Source: Polaromonas sp. P2-4
GTDB taxonomy: Bacteria; Pseudomonadota; Gammaproteobacteria; Burkholderiales; Burkholderiaceae_C
Assembly (NCBI GenBank): GCA_024703855.1
Contig: CP087965.1
Location: forward strand, 2,286,001 to 2,350,000
Length of the DNA: 64,000 nt
Direction of reading: 5' to 3'
Made by a program: the position numbers and the translations under genes. Positions 60,401 through 64,000 of this stretch are shown here, piece after piece. The stretch's first letter is position 1, and each line of letters starts with the position of its first letter. A model generated the notes under the pieces. It made no database searches. It worked only from the letters and a program-made list of their open reading frames with translations, and was not told the origin of the DNA.

Positions 60401-60424
60401 AAAAAGGCGCCGCAGCGCCTTTTT
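60401..60424. terminator. Bidirectional terminator between pgk and pyk
   Basis: AAAAAGGCGC and GCGCCTTTTT pair around CGCA. It lies 71 bases after the pgk stop in the direction of transcription, so pyk likely has its own promoter. Confidence 0.85.
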
Positions 60425-60439
60425 ATAAGCCAAATAAGC

Positions 60440-60493
60440 CGCTAGCCCATACAACACGGGCGCAAGCAGCTATTAAATCAGGAGCGAATAACT
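60440..60493 (-). repeat. Dispersed repeat SR1, copy between pgk and pyk
   Basis: Contains CTAGCCCATACAACACGGGC followed by GCAAGCAGCTATTAAATCAG. This is the fullest copy and serves as reference for the others. It ends two bases from the pgk stop. Confidence 0.78.
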
Positions 60494-60494
60494 G

Positions 60495-61687
60495 TTATTC
60501 CGCGGCCCGCTGCTGCAGTATCTCAAAGGCCGGCAAGGTCTTGCCCTCCAGTACTTCCAGGAAAGCGCCGCCGCCCGTCGAGATGTAGTCCACCTGTTTT
60601 TCAATGCCGTATTTGGCAATGGCGGCCAGCGTGTCGCCACCGCCGGCAATGGAAAATGCGCTGCTTTCGGCAATGGCGCGGGCGATGCCTTCGGTGCCCT
60701 GGGCAAAGGCATCAAATTCAAACACGCCGACCGGGCCGTTCCAGACGATGGTGCCGGCCGCTTTGAGCTGCGCCGCCAGCCGTGCCGTGGTTTCAGGGCC
60801 GATGTCCAGAATCAGGTCGTCGTCGGCGACATCGGTCGCGGCTTTCACTGTGGCTGGCGCATCGGCCGCAAAGGTCTTGGCCGTGACCACGTCGGTCGGA
60901 ATCGGCACGGCAGCGCCGCGTGCCTTCATGGCTTCAATCACGGCTTTGGCCTCGGCCAGCAGGTCCGGCTCAGCCAGGCTTTTGCCGATCTTCAGACCCG
61001 CCGCCAGCATGAAGGTATTGGCAATGCCGCCGCCCACAATCAACTGGTCCACATTGCTGGCCAGCGACTTGAGGATGGTCAGCTTGGTCGAAACCTTGCT
61101 GCCCGCCACGATGGCGACCAGCGGCCGGCGCGGATTGGCGAGTGCGGCCTGAATCGCATCCATTTCGGCCGCCAGCAGCGGGCCGGCGCTGGCAACCCGG
61201 GCGTATTGCGCAATGCCGTAGGTGGAAGCCTCGGCCCGGTGCGCGGTGCCGGAACGTCATGCACAAAAATGTCGCAGAGGGCGGCCATCTTGCGCCCCAG
61301 CGCTTCGCTGTTTTTCTTCTCGCCCTTATTGACGCGGCAGTTCTCCAGCAAAACCAGCTGGCCGGGCTTGACATCCACGCCATCGACCCAGTTGGCAACC
61401 AGGGGAATCTCGCGCTGCATCAGCTCACCCAGACGCTGGGCCACGGGGGCCAGCGAGTCTGCCGGCTTGAATTCGCCTTCCACAGGGCGTCCGAGATGCG
61501 AGGTCACCATCACGGCCGCACCGGCATCCAGCGCCATTTGAATGCAGGGAATGGAGGCCCGGATGCGGGTGTCTTCGGTGATGTTTCCGGCATCGCCCAG
61601 CGGCACATTCAGGTCAGCACGAATGAAAACACGTTGGCCTGCAGCTTTGCCGCTGGCACATAAATCGGAAAAACGGATGAAGTTCAT
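60495..61687 (-). CDS. pgk: Phosphoglycerate kinase (frameshifted)
   Basis: Restored length is about 397 residues. [25 protein letters not shown] and the hinge region [12 protein letters not shown], with [11 protein letters not shown] and the nucleotide site [16 protein letters not shown]. One G is missing near 61250-61258; restored, the protein reads [20 protein letters not shown]. Since Pgk is essential for glycolysis and gluconeogenesis, the break is probably an error in the sequence. Confidence 0.95.
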
Positions 61688-61775
61688 GGGGGTTCGCAAA
61701 ATGAAGGTGAAGGGGCCGGCGGCTCGCCCGCAATTGTAGGAGCAGCCAGAGGCCCGACGTTACGACTTGCAGCCG

Positions 61776-62111
61776 TTACCAGCCCAAGCCCAGATGGAGT
61801 GGCAGGTAAACCGCCATGCCGGCGATGATGGTGCCGAGCACACCGTGGCGCCAGTAAAACCAGGCGACGCCGGCCACCACGGCAAACAGCCGCGCGTCTT
61901 TCCAGGTGGTGATGAGATGGCCCTGCGTCATGACCATTTCGGGCACGATCACGGCAGCCAGCGCCGCAATCGGCGCATAGTGCATGCCGCGCTGCGCCCA
62001 GGCAGGCAAGGACCAGGGTTTGCTTGACAGGAAAAAGAAGGAGCGCGTGATGACGGTCACCAGCGCCAAGCCGACGATGGTGGCCACGGTCCAGAGATCG
62101 GTCTGGTTCAT
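61776..62111 (-). CDS. azlD: AzlD-family branched-chain amino acid exporter subunit
   Basis: 111 residues with four hydrophobic helices, intact. The fragments FFFLSSKPWSLPAWAQRGMH and YAPIAALAAVIVPE fit the AzlD family. Works with AzlC, whose stop overlaps this start (ATGA). Exports branched-chain amino acids or analogues. Confidence 0.9.
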   Translation of the reverse strand: MNQTDLWTVATIVGLALVTVITRSFFFLSSKPWSLPAWAQRGMHYAPIAALAAVIVPEMVMTQGHLITTWKDARLFAVVAGVAWFYWRHGVLGTIIAGMAVYLPLHLGLGW

Positions 62112-62866
62112 GCGGAATCTCCGGAGCCGGTCGTTTGGGTCTGCGCCGGTTGGGACAGGGCCGGCTTTTCTAGCAGCAGGCAGACGGCGACTGCGGCCGC
62201 GATAGCCACCAGGATATTGAGCTTGAGCGGCAAAGCAAAGGCCGCCACGGCGGCCGCGCCGGCAACAGCGGCAGAGACGGCGCGCAGACGGGTGGTGGTC
62301 AAGGAGCAGGAGATGCCGAGCAGTGCCATAATGCCGGCAAAACCCAAGCCCCAGGTGGTCGGGATGAAGTTGGCCAGGGCCACGCCTACCATGCTGCTGG
62401 CGACCCAGTTGACCCAGCCGAGGCCGCAATTGCCCGCCAGATACGCCTGCTGTGCGAGGCGCTGGGCCGGATCGTCGCTGGGCGCGGGAAAGCGCCGAGT
62501 GAACAGCACATAGGTCAGGTCGGCCGTCAGAAAACCCGTGAGCATGCGCTCCCACCGGGGCAGATGCATCATGTATGCGCGCAGGTGCGCGCTGAACACC
62601 ACAAAACGCAGATTCACGCAAAAGCCGGCGGCCAGGATCACCCACATGGGCGCGCCCGCCACGAGCAGCGGGATGGCGGCCAGTTGGGCGCTGCCGGCAT
62701 ACACCAGCACCGTCATCAGCGTGGCTTCCAGCCCGCTCATGCCCGACTTGACCATGGCGACACCGGTCATCAGCCCCCAGGCGGCAATGCCGGGCGCCAC
62801 CGCGAGCATGTCGCGTGCGCCCTGGTGGAATTCAGGGTGGCGGTAATGGGAAGGGCGCAGGAACAT
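62108..62866 (-). CDS. azlC: AzlC-family branched-chain amino acid exporter subunit
   Basis: 252 residues from MFLRPSHYRHPEF; a TTG at 62884 is an alternative start overlapping fmt. Helical membrane protein with FHQGARDMLAVAPGIAAWGL, VYAGSAQLAAIPLL and NLRFVVFSAHLRAYM, the AzlC signature. Encoded directly after fmt. Confidence 0.92.
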   Translation of the reverse strand: MFLRPSHYRHPEFHQGARDMLAVAPGIAAWGLMTGVAMVKSGMSGLEATLMTVLVYAGSAQLAAIPLLVAGAPMWVILAAGFCVNLRFVVFSAHLRAYMMHLPRWERMLTGFLTADLTYVLFTRRFPAPSDDPAQRLAQQAYLAGNCGLGWVNWVASSMVGVALANFIPTTWGLGFAGIMALLGISCSLTTTRLRAVSAAVAGAAAVAAFALPLKLNILVAIAAAVAVCLLLEKPALSQPAQTQTTGSGDSA

Positions 62867-62873
62867 CGATGTT

Positions 62874-63924
62874 TCACTCTCCAAAGGTCATGCCGGGTTT
62901 CAAGTCAAACCCGCGCAGGAAGTCTGCCACAGCCAGGCGTTTGCCGCCGGCGCGCTGCAATTCGGTCAGGCGCAGCACGCCTTGGCCGCAGGCCACGCTC
63001 ACACCGACCGCGTTCACAGACAAAATCGTGCCACAACCCACATCGGACGGGCGCAATGCGCTCTCAATTTCATAGCACCAAAGTTTGACCGTTTCGCCGT
63101 TGAGCTGGGTGTGGGCACCGGGAAACGGGTCGAAGGCCCGAATACGCCGGCCAATCACTTCGGCCGGCTGGGTCCAGTCGACCACCGCCTCGGCCTTGTC
63201 GATCTTGTGGGCATAGCTCACGCCCGCTTCAGGTTGCTTGACCGGCTGCAAGCCGCCGCGAGCGGCCAGCTCCAAAGCCTCGATGATCAAGCGGCCGCCC
63301 AGCAGCGCCAGCCGGTCGTGCAAGCGGCCCGTGCTGTCCTCAGGCGTGATGGGCAGGCTATCGGCCAGCAGCATGTCGCCCGTGTCCAGCCCGGCGTCCA
63401 TTTGCATGATGGTGACACCGGTCTCCAGGTCGCCCGCTTCAATCGCACGATGAATCGGCGCCGCCCCGCGCCAGCGTGGCAGTAACGAGGCGTGAATGTT
63501 TAAACATCCGAGCTTGTGAGCCCCCACGCTTTTCACTTCGTGTAATACGCTGCCCCCGGGGGCTAATTTTCCTTGGGGCGGCCCGGCGGAAAATTGCGGG
63601 GCACTCATCACGTCAAGAACCCACTGCGGCAGGATCAATCCGTAAGCCGCCACCACCATGACGTCGGCGCGCGGCTTCAATGGCATCACGTGCCGCGATC
63701 GCATCGTCCGGGTATTTGCCGTCCAGACGCAGGCTGCGCGGCTGCGCCACCGGGATATTTTGGCTTTCGGCCCACTGCTTGACGGCGGAGGCCTGCAGTT
63801 TCATGCCGCGACCGGCGGGGCGGTCGGGCTGGGTCAGCACCAGCGGAACCTCAAACCCCGCGGCGTGTAATCTTGTCAAGGCCACACGGGCAAACTCAGG
63901 GGTACCGGCAAAAATAAGGCGCAT
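62874..63924 (-). CDS. fmt: Methionyl-tRNA formyltransferase with repeat-encoded insertion (frameshifted)
   Basis: Restored length is about 350 residues against roughly 315 in E. coli. [20 protein letters not shown] starts the protein; after a break near 63670 it continues [15 protein letters not shown] and, after an insertion of about 30 residues, the catalytic [20 protein letters not shown]. The C-terminal OB domain follows. The insertion ([17 protein letters not shown] and onward to VGAHK) is encoded by repeat SR2 and lies just before the strand with the active-site Asn and His. It formylates initiator tRNA. Confidence 0.93.
63518..63592 (+). repeat. Dispersed repeat SR2, copy inside fmt
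   Basis: CCACGCTTTTCACTTCGTGT is identical to the copy at 4039, followed by the self-complementary core CCCCCGGGGG and a GGGGCGGCC arm. It is in frame with fmt on the minus strand and accounts for the extra residues before LGCLNIH. Confidence 0.75.
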
Positions 63925-64000
63925 GGGTCAGGATTTTAAGGACCCACAGGGAAAAACCCGTGTTTGCGTCCTAAAAACCCCCAGGCATGAAGTCGGCCGC

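Overview
The window looks like a chromosome segment of a Burkholderiales betaproteobacterium, most likely a comamonad of the Polaromonas/Rhodoferax/Variovorax kind. It is GC-rich, encodes two Bug-type periplasmic receptors, has a tsaB-rimI-glycosylase cluster, a pgk-pyk-fba-purC series and a separate purE-purK-tsaC series, and carries short dispersed repeats of a type I associate with this family (placement from memory, not from a search).

Layout. 0-4 kb: end of an AraC regulator, an aspartoacylase-like gene coupled to a Bug receptor, a LysR regulator and pyrF. 4.2-10 kb: a compact catabolic cassette of TRAP transporter dctPQM, a beta-keto acid cleavage enzyme and a short-chain dehydrogenase, facing its own GntR regulator across a palindromic operator. 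10-14.3 kb: housekeeping genes (uracil-DNA-glycosylase-like, rimI, tsaB, dacB) and a SemiSWEET transporter. 14.4-17.2 kb: a Bug receptor, a fumarylacetoacetate-hydrolase-family enzyme and a divergent GntR. 17.4-21.4 kb: a patchwork of small accessory genes (TIGR02594-type hydrolase, ECF41 sigma factor with its carboxymuconolactone-decarboxylase partner, a small phosphatase, a HEPN-like protein, yjdM) punctuated by three direct copies of a ~110-130 bp repeat. 21.5-24.2 kb: purE-purK-tsaC. 24.3-30.4 kb: DUF898 and M48 proteins, ybbN, mmsA and a LysR.

30.6-55.7 kb is a large inositol/sugar catabolic island. It holds two complete ribose-type ABC importers, the full iolB-iolE-iolD-iolC(+DUF2090) operon, four Gfo/Idh dehydrogenases, three further TIM-barrel isomerases, two LacI regulators and an IolR-like RpiR regulator. 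Palindromes in its intergenic gaps suggest a small shared regulon. With mmsA (iolA) at 28 kb, every step from myo-inositol to acetyl-CoA is represented. The island and the 24-30 kb genes separate purE from purC, genes that I recall as adjacent in many Burkholderiales. 55.7-64 kb returns to core genes: purC, fba, a lipoprotein esterase, pyk, pgk, azlCD and fmt.

Two things cut across the window. First, about half of the genes, including presumably essential ones (pgk, fmt, purK), are broken by single-base frameshifts, very often one base missing from a homopolymer. This reads as sequencing or assembly error rather than decay, so such genes are annotated over their full restored span. Second, three families of short repeats occur, and several copies lie in frame inside conserved proteins (fmt, purK, tsaB, the glycosylase), recalling the protein-inserting palindromic elements of Rickettsia.
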